A stretch of DNA of 64,000 bases, from NCBI GenBank assembly GCA_903900335.1, contig CAIUMP010000021.1:1-64000 (forward strand), written 5' to 3'. Shown here piece after piece: positions 29,625-40,040 of the stretch (positions are counted from its first letter, which is position 1; the number at the start of each line of letters is the position of its first letter). Position numbers and translations under genes: made by a program. Below the pieces are notes generated by a model. The model did no database searches. It had not been told where the DNA came from and saw only the letters and a list, made by a program, of their open reading frames with translations. Source of the DNA: an uncultured Ignavibacteriota bacterium (GTDB lineage: Bacteria > Bacteroidota > Ignavibacteria > Palsa-1295).

Positions 29625-32600
29625 ATGTGGTACAAGTTGCTTTTGGCTTCCTTTGGGTGTCTTGTGCTGTCATGCCTGACGGGTACTCCATCGGTTCGAG
29701 CTTCTCAGACCACAGGCAATAAGTTTGTGACTGGCGTGGTCGAGGATGGCTCCGGCTGGATCTGGTGGCTTAAAGGAAACAGCCCGAAGGTACCGCCGTC
29801 GGTTCAGCTGTCATATCAAAATAAGTCATTCCTCTCCGTGAAGGTCGGTACCAAAGTGTATTCTAACACAAACGCCGATATTCTTGCTGGCGTCGGCCAC
29901 CCCGACGTCTATCTCGACAATGGTACGAACACGAAAATCGAGGACACTATTGAGACGGTGTGGCCTGAGGATGGATTTGACATCGTTCAGGATGTTTATC
30001 CTGTAGAATTTGAGATAAGTGGGCAGATCGTCTACAAGGTCAAGATCATCAATCACAGTGGTTCTTCGCTGCCCGCTCAAGCTCAATTTCTGCTTGACGT
30101 TGATGTGTACCAAAGCGATAATGCAGCAATTCTAACTCGCTATAATTACACCCCGAATTGGACGCTTTACCCTAACTCGAATCATGGAGTTCCATGGTTC
30201 TTTCTTGGATTCCAGAATCCGCCGACGAGCTTTAACCCCGGAACAATCAGTACAGGCTATGTCACAGACGATCTCACGCCGGTGCCGCTCGGTCTGACGA
30301 CACCAGATATTTTCGCCGTCGTTGATTGGTTCTCGGAGAGCAATTATGCGTGGGGTCTGCAGCCAAGCCCACCCTGGGGCTCAGCCTACAGGGATAACGG
30401 CATCTTTACACAGTACAAAGCGACATTCGTACCTGGTTCAAAAGATACTATCCAAGAAATCGCGCGGGGAAGTTATGGCACTGGAGAGTTCGAGTTGTGC
30501 CAGGGCAATCTGGTCGCGATCACGTTTTATCCCCACCGGCTGAAATACGATGGGAAAAATCGCCACTACGTCCCAAACCCCTTTAATGTTGAGGCAATGA
30601 TCTTCAACGTCAGTTCTACGGCGGATGCAACGAAGGCGAGAGCTTCACTTACTATTTCTGCCCTAACTCCACCTGGTCCAATCCGTGTGACTTCGCCTTC
30701 AGGCGCGACGACACTAAGTGATGGTAGAATCCAGCAGGTGCAGGACATCGGCACCGGAATCATACCAGGCGTGGGAGGGACCATCCCTAAGCTCGACGTT
30801 GCAGAAGTGCATTGGCTTGATTCCACTTTGGATGTTATCAATTGTAATGGTGACTCCGCCACGTCGTTATCGCTGAATGTCACCTACGCTGGTCTTCCAC
30901 CACCGGCCTTTGCGACGCCATGTGACATGCCGATCATCATCGAGTGTACTGTCACCGATACAGTACCACCAAGGTTTGCGCAGAAGAAGGTGAATGTGTT
31001 TACCGATTCGATCACCGTTGTTGACAACGCGCAAGTGGACAAGGGCATAAAGCGAATTAGCTGGGTAGCGTCGCCGCCTTCGAACGCGACGGTATCCGTA
31101 ACGTGGCCGCCAGCGAATTTCACTCAGCCGAATGCAACGTTTGCTGATCTGGGCTGCTCGATGGATCAGGCAGTAGTGCATGTTCATCAAAAGGATTCGA
31201 CCATCGCTGTATGCGTTGATTTCACTTTCATAGATTGCAACAATAATAGCAGTTTCACGCGGATTTGCTATCCGGCACATCCTGTTCCAGGTCATCCAGA
31301 TTCATTGCCCCCGGAGTTCGTGCTACGCGATCGCTTCCAGCGCAATCCAAATCCGGACACGAACTGTAACTCAGCGCGCAGCAATTGGTCGGTAACGGAG
31401 ATCCGTACACACGACGCGGGATTGCTTTCCGTAGATGTGCTTCCTGGCTCTGCGAAGAACATGACGTTCCACGCAAGCGGGGCAGTCAATCCCGGTGATC
31501 GCAATGCGGATTTCAACATCAGCGTAGATGACCCAATGCAGGATGGCTCGATCATCATCGTTGCGACAGACAGTATCGTGCCTCATCACGTGGCTTACGA
31601 TACGATCTACTATTGCACGTACCACGATGTTCTCAACCCATACGTAACTGCATCCCCTGCACCTGTCAATGAGATGTGGCACGTCCACGCAACAGACTCG
31701 CAGGCGTGGGATCGTAAGCTAGACACGGTCTTCTTTACAGGCTTGGTAAATTGCTCCGTGAAGACTCCGCTTCCCGCTGGTTGGAATGGAACGGCAGGCG
31801 CTGGCACCTTCACTGCGGTTGCGAATCCACCGTTGCCGATCGGCGATTTCGATGTCGTCCGAACGGATACGCTTGTCAAGTCTTGCTTTGTGGCCTTTGC
31901 GCGTGACTCCGCTGGAAATTGGAGCGACACCGTTTCGCGTTGCAGTGATGTGGTGCCGGATGCATTGTGTCCTACGATCATCTATGATACGATCTCGAAG
32001 AATCCGCTCAAGGTAAAGGTAACTATCACCGACGACCATCAGGGCAATGCGTATGACGTTGGTATTCAGACGATCTCATTCTCGGCGCCGCACAATTTGA
32101 TGATTGAGTTGCCGAACGGGAGCAAGTCAACCACTTTCTCCACGATCAACGAGCCGTACACTGCAGGCAATCATCCGCCATACCCGATATCCGATTGGTT
32201 CTACCTTTCGTTGACCGATCCGAACACTTCCGATCCTGCCCCGGCCACGATTACGATCTACGCTGTAGATGGCGCAGGCAATAAGCTGTTATGCCCGGTT
32301 GGATCGGCGACGTGGCAGTATCCTGTTACGCCGGACTTCAATGCGCCGACTATCCAGGGCGCTCCTCCGACCCACACCTCGCTTTCGATCAACATCGCGG
32401 ATAACAGGGCAAGTGATCGGGGTATCGGCGAGATCAAATTGAAGAACGTTGTCAACTTTGCGCCGCCGTTCTTCGTGCAGCCGTATGACTCTGTCTTCAA
32501 CAAGGGGAATGCGAAGCAGTATACGCTTAGCCTGAACGTGATAACGAAGGGCAAGTCATCGTATGCGGATATTTGGACGATTGATACATTCGGAGTGCTC

Positions 32601-33461
32601 ACCGGAAATCCGGTTGGCCACTCGGACAGCACGAGCGTTTGGATCTATGCTCAGGATATGAGGATGGCCTCCGCGCTTGTCACCTCGGGAAGTCCACCGA
32701 TCTTCAACTTGCCGGTTTATTTGAAATGGACCGACTCGATCCCGCTTGCTCAGAAGAAGATCAAGCAGTATCAGTTCACGTTCGACTTAACTCCTCCGAA
32801 CCCGCTGATCAGCTTCAATGGCGTAAACACCGTGGGTACGCTTAGTGCTGGCTGGACGGTGACTCCGACGATTCCGGCACCAGCATCGGGGCCGTACATG
32901 GTCACGGGAATCTCTGCAGGCGCGGCTCTGCCGACGTTGACTAGTACTCAGATGGATGCTCAACCGTTACTCTATTTGCAATTCAAGGGATCATCAAGCT
33001 CAAGCCCGGCACAAACCAATCTTACGGTTTCGGGTACGCCTGGAGAGGAAGTTACATATAACGGTGGAACACCTTCCACGTTTAATACGACACCGGACGC
33101 GACAGTAACCTTGCCTGCTCCATTCGGTACTATTTCCGGCGGCACCATTGTCTTCCAGGGCTACTGTTCTCCGATCATCGGGCCGAATTTGAAGCCGAAT
33201 GCGATTTCGCTCGCGCCCACTACGCCGAATCCGACCAAGTCAAATGCAATTGTGATCTACACCATCCCCGAGGAGAGTCAGGTCACGCTGGAGCTGTTCA
33301 ACGTACTTGGCGAGCGTGTACGCTCGGTTGTTTCGGAGGTTCAGAAACAGGGCGAATACAAATTGGATCTCGCTGCTGGCGATCTTCCTGAAGGTACATA
33401 TTTCTTGCGGCTTTCTTCTGGCGGCAAGGTTGTTTCCCGTCAGGTCGTGATCGGTCGGTAG
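29625..33461 (+). CDS. Large exported multi-domain protein with T9SS sorting domain (paralogue 1)
   Basis: A 1278-residue protein. The signal peptide is WYKLLLASFGCLVLSCL, cleaved near VRAS. ATG 29625 is chosen because AAGGA lies 9 bp upstream; the frame opens at 29586. Residues about 30-330 form an N-terminal domain shared with the next gene (DTIETVWPEDGFDIVQDVYP, QIVYKVKIINHS, IQEIARGSYGTGEF, ITFYPHRLKYD). Then follow several Ig-like or HYR-like beta domains with paired cysteines (FIDCNNNSSFTRICY). A cohesin-like domain sits at about 1020-1130 (KQYQFTFDL, GTLSAGWTVT). The end is a T9SS type-A sorting domain (LAPTTPNPTKSNAIVIY, LFNVLGERV, GTYFLRLSSGGKVVSRQVVI). Probably a surface-displayed structural or binding protein; ligand unknown. 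Confidence 0.85.
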   Translation: MWYKLLLASFGCLVLSCLTGTPSVRASQTTGNKFVTGVVEDGSGWIWWLKGNSPKVPPSVQLSYQNKSFLSVKVGTKVYSNTNADILAGVGHPDVYLDNGTNTKIEDTIETVWPEDGFDIVQDVYPVEFEISGQIVYKVKIINHSGSSLPAQAQFLLDVDVYQSDNAAILTRYNYTPNWTLYPNSNHGVPWFFLGFQNPPTSFNPGTISTGYVTDDLTPVPLGLTTPDIFAVVDWFSESNYAWGLQPSPPWGSAYRDNGIFTQYKATFVPGSKDTIQEIARGSYGTGEFELCQGNLVAITFYPHRLKYDGKNRHYVPNPFNVEAMIFNVSSTADATKARASLTISALTPPGPIRVTSPSGATTLSDGRIQQVQDIGTGIIPGVGGTIPKLDVAEVHWLDSTLDVINCNGDSATSLSLNVTYAGLPPPAFATPCDMPIIIECTVTDTVPPRFAQKKVNVFTDSITVVDNAQVDKGIKRISWVASPPSNATVSVTWPPANFTQPNATFADLGCSMDQAVVHVHQKDSTIAVCVDFTFIDCNNNSSFTRICYPAHPVPGHPDSLPPEFVLRDRFQRNPNPDTNCNSARSNWSVTEIRTHDAGLLSVDVLPGSAKNMTFHASGAVNPGDRNADFNISVDDPMQDGSIIIVATDSIVPHHVAYDTIYYCTYHDVLNPYVTASPAPVNEMWHVHATDSQAWDRKLDTVFFTGLVNCSVKTPLPAGWNGTAGAGTFTAVANPPLPIGDFDVVRTDTLVKSCFVAFARDSAGNWSDTVSRCSDVVPDALCPTIIYDTISKNPLKVKVTITDDHQGNAYDVGIQTISFSAPHNLMIELPNGSKSTTFSTINEPYTAGNHPPYPISDWFYLSLTDPNTSDPAPATITIYAVDGAGNKLLCPVGSATWQYPVTPDFNAPTIQGAPPTHTSLSINIADNRASDRGIGEIKLKNVVNFAPPFFVQPYDSVFNKGNAKQYTLSLNVITKGKSSYADIWTIDTFGVLTGNPVGHSDSTSVWIYAQDMRMASALVTSGSPPIFNLPVYLKWTDSIPLAQKKIKQYQFTFDLTPPNPLISFNGVNTVGTLSAGWTVTPTIPAPASGPYMVTGISAGAALPTLTSTQMDAQPLLYLQFKGSSSSSPAQTNLTVSGTPGEEVTYNGGTPSTFNTTPDATVTLPAPFGTISGGTIVFQGYCSPIIGPNLKPNAISLAPTTPNPTKSNAIVIYTIPEESQVTLELFNVLGERVRSVVSEVQKQGEYKLDLAAGDLPEGTYFLRLSSGGKVVSRQVVIGR

Positions 33462-33475
33462 AAGAATCAGAAGAA

Positions 33476-36400
33476 ATGAAAGTTGCGGTGGAAAACAGGC
33501 TCCCAATAACCGGGAGCCTGACGAAAGATGAAATCAGAAATGCGGATCGCCGTGCCGGTCAGCTTTCTGCTTTTATCTTTCGGTTTTTGGCCCTGGGAGT
33601 TCTTGCTTTCGCAAGCACATGCCTCCTGCATCCTGCAAGCGCTTGTGCACAAAAGATGTTCACCGGAAACGCCTTCGTCACTGCTGCAGTGGAGGATGCG
33701 ACTGGCAAGATCGAGTTCTACGCTGGCTCCGCAACTGGCAGCCATATCCTTGCCTATAACTCCAGCAATTCCCGCTCCTATCTGAGCGTAATGATCAGCG
33801 GCCAGTGTTATTCTAATAACACCGACTTTATACCTGCTGGCAAACCAGACCATCAACTCGACAATGGTATCAACTCCCAAATCGGAGATACCATCGAGAC
33901 GGTATGGAAGGAGAGCGGATTCGACATTGTGCAAGATGTCTATCCTGTAGCTTTTGCAATCAGCGGACAAATAGTCTATAAGATCAAGGTAGTAAATCAC
34001 AGTGCGCTTAGTCTTAATGTCCAAGCGCAGTATTTGCTCGATATCGATGTCGCTGGTAATGACGCTGCAAAGGTTCTGACGAGTTGGAATTACACACCCA
34101 ATTGGAAGCAGTACCCGGATTCGTTGGGAAGAATGCCGTGGTTTTTCATGGGGTTCAAAGTCGAGCCAACGCTACCGCAGAACGGAGCTTTGATCGGGAC
34201 GGGCTACCTAAACGATACATTGGCTCCGCTGCCAATGGGACTCATGCAACCCATTCTATTCGATGTAGTGGACTGGGTTACTCAAACGAATTACGCGTGG
34301 GGTCTTCAGCTGAGCCCGCCGTGGGGGACAGCGTACGGTGACAACGCGGTGCTCCTGCAGTGGAGAGCAAATGTTGCGAATGGCAATCTTGGCAAAGATA
34401 GTGTTCAGGAGATCGCACGGGGAAGTTATGGAACAGGGGAGTTCAATCTCTGCACGGGGAGCCTCGTCGGCATAACGTTCTATCCCCACCGATTGACATA
34501 CGACTCGAAGAACCACAAGTACTTGCACAATCCCTTTCAAGTGCTTTCGATGATCTTTAACCCAAGTACACTTCTCCCGGTCGATACGACGTTCGCCACC
34601 CTTACCGTTACTGGGCCACTTCGGATCCTTTCCCCCAAACCGGTGACGAGCGGAGGGTTAACCCAGCGGCAAGGGCTGGGTGATGAAGCAGAGGTGGACA
34701 GTGGCGGATCTATTGCTCCGCTTGATGTCGCCCAAGCGCTCTGGATCGACTCCACGCTTGATGTGACGAACTGTTCGCAGGACTCCATTGCAAGTATTTC
34801 GATCAATGTTCGAGCCAAAGGCATTTCGTCACCCTTTGTACCCGCATGCGATATGTCGGTGATCGTTGAATGTACGAACTCCGATCTTATTCCGCCACGG
34901 AGCACGGCAGTCAGCGGTAGCGAACTCGATAGCGTTTTCTCAATCGCCGACAACTCCAGTCAGGACAAGGGGCTGCGCTCCGTTAGCTGGACATTTAGCC
35001 CTGCCTCGGCGAAGAAGTTTTACCACCTTGTTGTGAATGCGGTGGACTCTGTCTCGCCTGCTAACTACTCGTGTATCAAAACGGCAACTGTTCCGCTGCA
35101 CATCACTCAGAAGGATTCCACGATCAGTGCGTGTATTGATTTCACCTTCACGGATTGCAACAATAACAGCAGCTACCGAGAAGTATGCTTTAACTCTCAC
35201 ATTTCGCCAACTATCAAGGATGTGACACCGCCGCAGTTTTCACTGCTTAACCGCGTGCACTGGCCGAATGGTAATGATTCTTCCTCCCTTACCAAGCGAG
35301 GATGCAATAGCAGTCAGCACAGCTACTGGCTTGTAGCTGACACTCAGTTGTATGATCGTGGTATCGGTTCGATCGATAGCGTTCAAGGGCAGTCATCAAA
35401 TATGCAGCTTCTCGTCAAGCCATTCGTCAAGCCTGCGCAGCGGGCATTCTTCGAGGTGATCGTCAGGGATAGCATGGTTGACGGAAAGATGATCGTCAAG
35501 GCGACGGATACCGCGGGAAACACTGCCTATGACACGATAACGTATTGCACCGTCCCCGACATCGTGCCACCGACCGCGGTGGCCGTTCCCTTGATCAACG
35601 GAACGGGGTACCATGTCAGAGCTTCGGATACTCAAGCCTGGGATAGGAAGATACAGTGTGCATATTTGACTGGAATGGTGAACATTCAAGTAATTCTTCC
35701 ACCTGGGTATGATTCGTCCCGGTCGAAGGATACATTGATCATTTGCTCGAATTCCTGTGATAGCGTCATCGGCTTTGACGTTCTCAAACGTGACAGCCTT
35801 CTTGGCATTGCTTTTTTTGTGCAAGGACGAGATTGCGCAGGCAACTATAGTTATCCGCCATACCTAGTAGGTTCGAGCGCGAAGACTGATGCGCTTTGTC
35901 CGAATATCTCTTGGTCGCCTCCATTGGCGAAGAACACGACCGCGGTCAATGTAACCGTCAACGATTACCATTACTCGACGCAAGGGCAGGAAATAGCCTA
36001 CGACGAGGGCATCGATTCGGTCTGGTTCACCTTTGTTCATAATATTGACCTTGTGCTCCCTGCGCAAACGGGAGATCGTGGGCCAGGAGTATACTCCCCG
36101 CCAGTGAGCATCCACTTCACAAAGGATATTACGAAGCATCCAGAGTTTCCGAAGTCCGTTACTTTCGGGTTGCGGGTCAGGGATACGACGACGATCGATC
36201 CGCTGCCAGCCTGCATAACAGTGAACGCGCGGGACGGTGGCGGCAATCTATTCTGCGCTGGTGACACGCAGCAGTGGTGTTACACCATTTCGCACGATCT
36301 GAATCCGCCACAGGCTGTTGCAACCGATTGCACGGACACCTCCATCGCTCTAACCGTTCGTGACACGAATGGGATACTACTTAATGGTGCGCTGGCCTTG

Positions 36401-37417
36401 AACGAGCTTGGGCTAAAGCGATTCTGGATCGATCCGCTGACCAATCGAAATTTTGTTCCGTTTGACAGGACCTATCCTGGTACCCAAGCGGGGCTGCCTT
36501 CGGACGGCATCACTCTTCGCGTGAGCACTCCCGGAAAATCCGCTACAGGCACGATCCATGCTATTGACTTGATCGGTAGTGCTGGTATTCCTGGCCACGA
36601 GACCATCTTTCCGGTATGGATGTATGTTCAAGATCTTGCGATGAGACCGTCAACTCTACTCACTGACACCGGTTCATTCGTTGTTCCCGTCTATCTGGTC
36701 GCGAATGACTCTACGCCGGTCAGTCAGAAACAGCTCTCGCAGTACACCTTCACATTTCATCTGTCCGGAAGTAACGCCGTCTCATTTGTCCAGGCCGAGA
36801 CAATAGGAACTCTCACAACGAATTGCACGGTCACACCTGCAGGTGGAAGAACGTACTGGGTAACAGGCGTGCCAGTCGGCGGAACACTGCCGGATAGGAC
36901 GCCCGCCCAAATGACTGCGGTGCCGTTGCTAAACCTCCGTTTTAAGGCTTCCGCATTTCTCAATGCCGAGTTATGCAGCATTGTCATGGATGGTACGGGA
37001 CCGAAGGTGCGCTACAATAATGGGCAAGACTCTTCACAAGTTGGTGCGAATTATATTGTTACGGCGTGTCCGCCGTACGGAAATGTGTCGGGATCGGTGG
37101 TCATACTTAAGGGACCTTGCACACCAATGTTTGGTTCAAATATGAAGCCTAACTCTATCGCTCTGGCTCCTGCAAGCCCCAATCCTGCTTCAAAGTCAAC
37201 GACCGTCATCTATTCGATCCCTGACTCTTCATCCTTCGTGAAGCTCGAGCTCTTTAACGATCTGGGTGATCGGGTGCAAACATTTGTTGCTGAAATTGAG
37301 ACGCAAGGAGAGTATAAGGTCGAACTCCCAACAGCACAGATTTCACCAGGTAACTATTTTCTCCGGCTTGAAGCCGGAGGCAAGGTGGTATCACGAAAGA
37401 TTTCAATAGTGCGATAA
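33476..37417 (+). CDS. Large exported multi-domain protein with T9SS sorting domain (paralogue 2)
   Basis: A 1313-residue tandem paralogue of the gene 15 bp upstream, sharing every domain in the same order. The signal segment (FIFRFLALGVLAFASTCLL, cleavage near ACAQ) follows an unusually long 30-residue N-region; no better start is visible than ATG 33476. Shared motifs include DTIETVWKESGFDIVQDVYP, QIVYKIKVVNHS, VQEIARGSYGTGEF, ITFYPHRLTYD, FTDCNNNSSYREVCF, KQLSQYTFTFHL, and the T9SS end (LAPASPNPASKSTTVIYSIP, LFNDLGDRV, GNYFLRLEAGGKVVSRKISI). The copies are clearly diverged, so the duplication is old. Role unknown, probably surface-associated, as for paralogue 1. Confidence 0.85.
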   Translation: MKVAVENRLPITGSLTKDEIRNADRRAGQLSAFIFRFLALGVLAFASTCLLHPASACAQKMFTGNAFVTAAVEDATGKIEFYAGSATGSHILAYNSSNSRSYLSVMISGQCYSNNTDFIPAGKPDHQLDNGINSQIGDTIETVWKESGFDIVQDVYPVAFAISGQIVYKIKVVNHSALSLNVQAQYLLDIDVAGNDAAKVLTSWNYTPNWKQYPDSLGRMPWFFMGFKVEPTLPQNGALIGTGYLNDTLAPLPMGLMQPILFDVVDWVTQTNYAWGLQLSPPWGTAYGDNAVLLQWRANVANGNLGKDSVQEIARGSYGTGEFNLCTGSLVGITFYPHRLTYDSKNHKYLHNPFQVLSMIFNPSTLLPVDTTFATLTVTGPLRILSPKPVTSGGLTQRQGLGDEAEVDSGGSIAPLDVAQALWIDSTLDVTNCSQDSIASISINVRAKGISSPFVPACDMSVIVECTNSDLIPPRSTAVSGSELDSVFSIADNSSQDKGLRSVSWTFSPASAKKFYHLVVNAVDSVSPANYSCIKTATVPLHITQKDSTISACIDFTFTDCNNNSSYREVCFNSHISPTIKDVTPPQFSLLNRVHWPNGNDSSSLTKRGCNSSQHSYWLVADTQLYDRGIGSIDSVQGQSSNMQLLVKPFVKPAQRAFFEVIVRDSMVDGKMIVKATDTAGNTAYDTITYCTVPDIVPPTAVAVPLINGTGYHVRASDTQAWDRKIQCAYLTGMVNIQVILPPGYDSSRSKDTLIICSNSCDSVIGFDVLKRDSLLGIAFFVQGRDCAGNYSYPPYLVGSSAKTDALCPNISWSPPLAKNTTAVNVTVNDYHYSTQGQEIAYDEGIDSVWFTFVHNIDLVLPAQTGDRGPGVYSPPVSIHFTKDITKHPEFPKSVTFGLRVRDTTTIDPLPACITVNARDGGGNLFCAGDTQQWCYTISHDLNPPQAVATDCTDTSIALTVRDTNGILLNGALALNELGLKRFWIDPLTNRNFVPFDRTYPGTQAGLPSDGITLRVSTPGKSATGTIHAIDLIGSAGIPGHETIFPVWMYVQDLAMRPSTLLTDTGSFVVPVYLVANDSTPVSQKQLSQYTFTFHLSGSNAVSFVQAETIGTLTTNCTVTPAGGRTYWVTGVPVGGTLPDRTPAQMTAVPLLNLRFKASAFLNAELCSIVMDGTGPKVRYNNGQDSSQVGANYIVTACPPYGNVSGSVVILKGPCTPMFGSNMKPNSIALAPASPNPASKSTTVIYSIPDSSSFVKLELFNDLGDRVQTFVAEIETQGEYKVELPTAQISPGNYFLRLEAGGKVVSRKISIVR

Positions 37418-37438
37418 GCTCCCCAGATTTACGAAGCG

Positions 37439-39922
37439 CTATCTGCGCCTACCCGCTATGACCACTCCGATGGTCTTCCTCAACAGCTTCGGAGGGTTCT
37501 GACTTGAGAGTTCGATCAGTGCTGTGTAAAGGCCTGGCGGCAAAATCTGTCCTGAATCATTTCTTCCATCATCCGTGAGGGAAATAGCTGAGGTCATGGT
37601 CGTGGCGTCCGTCAGCGTGCGAGCGAGCCTGCCCCGCGCGTCATACAACCGAACCCGCAACGCGTATTGAATCTCGTCCCCGCTTTCAATCTTCAAGACT
37701 GACTCATCCTCAAAGCCATCTCCGTCCGGTGAAAATGGGTTGGGGTCGAAATTGGCGCTGAAGGTAGCACCGGACGGAACTGCGGTGGTAATCTGAGAAG
37801 CTGAGTTTTGAGCCAGAGGTGTTGCTCCGTTTGAATCATTGCTGGATTGCCAGTTGCTGGAATCGGTTGATGGGCTGTTCCAATGTCTACGTTCAAGCGA
37901 AATCCCAGTCAAATCGGGGCGGAGCGTAGTCTGCCATGTTGAATGGTAGCGCACGGAATCGATAGTTGCGCCGTCTGGATTTCGAAGAACGATGGAGGCA
38001 GAGTCATTCGAGAGGTTAAGAGTTGACCGGCCAAGTATGGCAAGCTGTGGGCGTAGGCCGATTGACGGATAGGTAGTTAGAATCGTGCTGTTTGCCGCGA
38101 CCAAACCCATGGATGCCGTTGGAATCTCGAACGCAGGCAATATTAGCGAATAGAGTGTTTTAGAACCTGTGAGCATCCGTATTCCACCCATGAGAATTGT
38201 GCGTGAGCTTACGTTGGCGAGTTCAACCCACTCGCAGGCTCCCGTCGCGGGCTGATAGAGGATTTCATTGATTAGAAGGCTATCCTGCGGAACATCCAGG
38301 GTAAGGGTTGTATGAAGTGTATCGTTTGCCGTGTTCTCATCCAGACTATCTAGAATTGATGCTGTTAGCACGTCTGTGCCATAGAATGTGCTCTGAATTG
38401 GTATGGTAAGGTGAGCCGAGTCTTGAGGAAATATCGGTGATGTAATGCGTTCTAACAAACTGAAATGACCCTGCAACTCCACCGCAGTGTTCCGAACAGT
38501 ATCCTTACCCACGTTGACAATCGTCAGAATGAGAGTTGTGTCGGCAAAGAGGAGTCCCTTCATGGCAAGATCATAATTCCTCAATCGTACCGAGTTGGGT
38601 GCAAGAATCGTTGTGCCGCTCGTGTCTTCAGATGCTCCCCAATTTGAAGGCTCCGTGCCAGAGCGGGTTGGGTCTATCCGCTCGATGCTGCTACCATCCG
38701 CCTTAATCCATGACCCAAGATACGCTACTGTATCAATAAGTTCATTCCGACGATCACGGAGTGCGAGCGTCGATCCTGTGTTACTCAGCGTCGGAAGCGG
38801 AAAATGTAGGATATTGGTTCGGGTAACGTGCCGAATCGCAGCCAGGAGCGAATCGGAGTTGGTAAGAACGATCATTGAATCTGGCGCGAGAGGTCTTGCA
38901 CCCATGGGAATGAGTTGCGGTGCGCCGTGGCCGACCGTGATGCTTAAGCCGCCAACATCGATAGTGTCTTTGGATGTATTTAGCAATTCGATCCATTCCG
39001 GTTCTGGCTTTACGGGCGCGAACATGACCTCGTTGATGGCGATCGAAAGCGCTTCAAGTCCAGTTTGACTTACGAAATAAATTGTGTCATTTCCATGGAG
39101 TGTATCCTTTGGTGTGTTGATGAATTCTTCGTACTTCGTCGCACGCAAGGGTTGCTTGGGGATGCTCCAATGTCCAACAAAAGACGTGTCAGCGGGTAGA
39201 GAGTCAATCGGAAGCGTTGCAAGTATTCGATAACCCATCCCGGTGTCGCTTGCAAGAGCGATTCTTGCATTCTGCATAATGGACGCGCCAACATTTGTAA
39301 CCCGCATTGAGACCAGCAGGGTGTCTCGGTCGAAGTGAAAGAGCAGGCTATCCAACGCGAGATCGAAGGGCGGTTTGGAAATGCTGTTACGCCTCCCGGG
39401 AGTTGCACCGCTTGTGTCCCTAGTTGTGCCCCAGTTTGTCTCAGCCGTTGAGGGGATGAGCACGTTCCGACGTTCCAACGAGCTTCCGCTGGCGCCGCCC
39501 CAGGAAGGCAGATATTCGAGGCTATCAATCGTTGTCTGGGTGCTATCTCTTAGTACAACGAAACCACCCGTGTTTTTCAGCGCGGGTAGTGCGATCTGAA
39601 GTATTGAATAAGTACCGGGTCGCCTCGCTCGCAGTGCGGCGCTATCTTTTGTACACACGAGATAGCCGTTTGCCGGAATAACGCACCCAGGAAAGACTGC
39701 GGTTTTGGTAATGGTACTGATAACCCAGTTCTTGAGTTCATGTTCCGTAGAGTCTGGGTTGAAGATCTCGATCCATTCTGGTTCAGGACTTACCGGAGCG
39801 TACATGATCTCGTTGATGCGCAGCTGACAATGCCCGATTTCTGCGATGAAGGACAGCACACCAATCAGCGCTGCAACGGCGCATTTCGGAACCTGGGCGA
39901 GATGGAGATGAGTGCGTCGCAT
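37439..39922 (-). CDS. Exported protein with three lamin-tail domains and a FlgD/CHU_C-like C-terminal domain
   Basis: An 827-residue secreted protein. The signal segment is VAALIGVLSFIAEI, cleaved near GHCQ. Three lamin-tail (LTD) domains open with the family motif: LRINEIMYAPVSPEPEWIEI (about 35), IAINEVMFAPVKPEPEWIEL (about 295) and LLINEILYQPATGACEWVEL (about 560), each followed by a GSSLER-type block. The spacers resemble CARDB-like beta domains. The C-terminus (DPNPFSPDGDGFEDE, RVRLYDARGRLARTL, LPPGLYTALIEL) matches the FlgD-like/gliding-type C-terminal fold of exported Bacteroidota proteins. ATG 39922 gives the signal peptide; an in-frame GTG lies at 39949. It converges with paralogue 2, 21 bp apart. 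LTD proteins of bacteria are often surface nucleases or adhesins, but no nuclease domain is seen here. Confidence 0.85.
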   Translation of the reverse strand: MRRTHLHLAQVPKCAVAALIGVLSFIAEIGHCQLRINEIMYAPVSPEPEWIEIFNPDSTEHELKNWVISTITKTAVFPGCVIPANGYLVCTKDSAALRARRPGTYSILQIALPALKNTGGFVVLRDSTQTTIDSLEYLPSWGGASGSSLERRNVLIPSTAETNWGTTRDTSGATPGRRNSISKPPFDLALDSLLFHFDRDTLLVSMRVTNVGASIMQNARIALASDTGMGYRILATLPIDSLPADTSFVGHWSIPKQPLRATKYEEFINTPKDTLHGNDTIYFVSQTGLEALSIAINEVMFAPVKPEPEWIELLNTSKDTIDVGGLSITVGHGAPQLIPMGARPLAPDSMIVLTNSDSLLAAIRHVTRTNILHFPLPTLSNTGSTLALRDRRNELIDTVAYLGSWIKADGSSIERIDPTRSGTEPSNWGASEDTSGTTILAPNSVRLRNYDLAMKGLLFADTTLILTIVNVGKDTVRNTAVELQGHFSLLERITSPIFPQDSAHLTIPIQSTFYGTDVLTASILDSLDENTANDTLHTTLTLDVPQDSLLINEILYQPATGACEWVELANVSSRTILMGGIRMLTGSKTLYSLILPAFEIPTASMGLVAANSTILTTYPSIGLRPQLAILGRSTLNLSNDSASIVLRNPDGATIDSVRYHSTWQTTLRPDLTGISLERRHWNSPSTDSSNWQSSNDSNGATPLAQNSASQITTAVPSGATFSANFDPNPFSPDGDGFEDESVLKIESGDEIQYALRVRLYDARGRLARTLTDATTMTSAISLTDDGRNDSGQILPPGLYTALIELSSQNPPKLLRKTIGVVIAGRRR

Positions 39923-40040
39923 GGCGCAATTAGATTGCAAATATCGCACATTTGGGACTGATTACTATGGATTCATGGTCCGGGATCCATGTGCTCGGTC
40001 AGGTCGGAACGGAGTCCTCTTACTGGTGTTAGCAGGTTCT

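Noticed and set aside
37439-39922. Lamin-tail protein as an extracellular nuclease
   Set aside because: LTD domains often accompany nucleases, but no nuclease motif is present in this chain.
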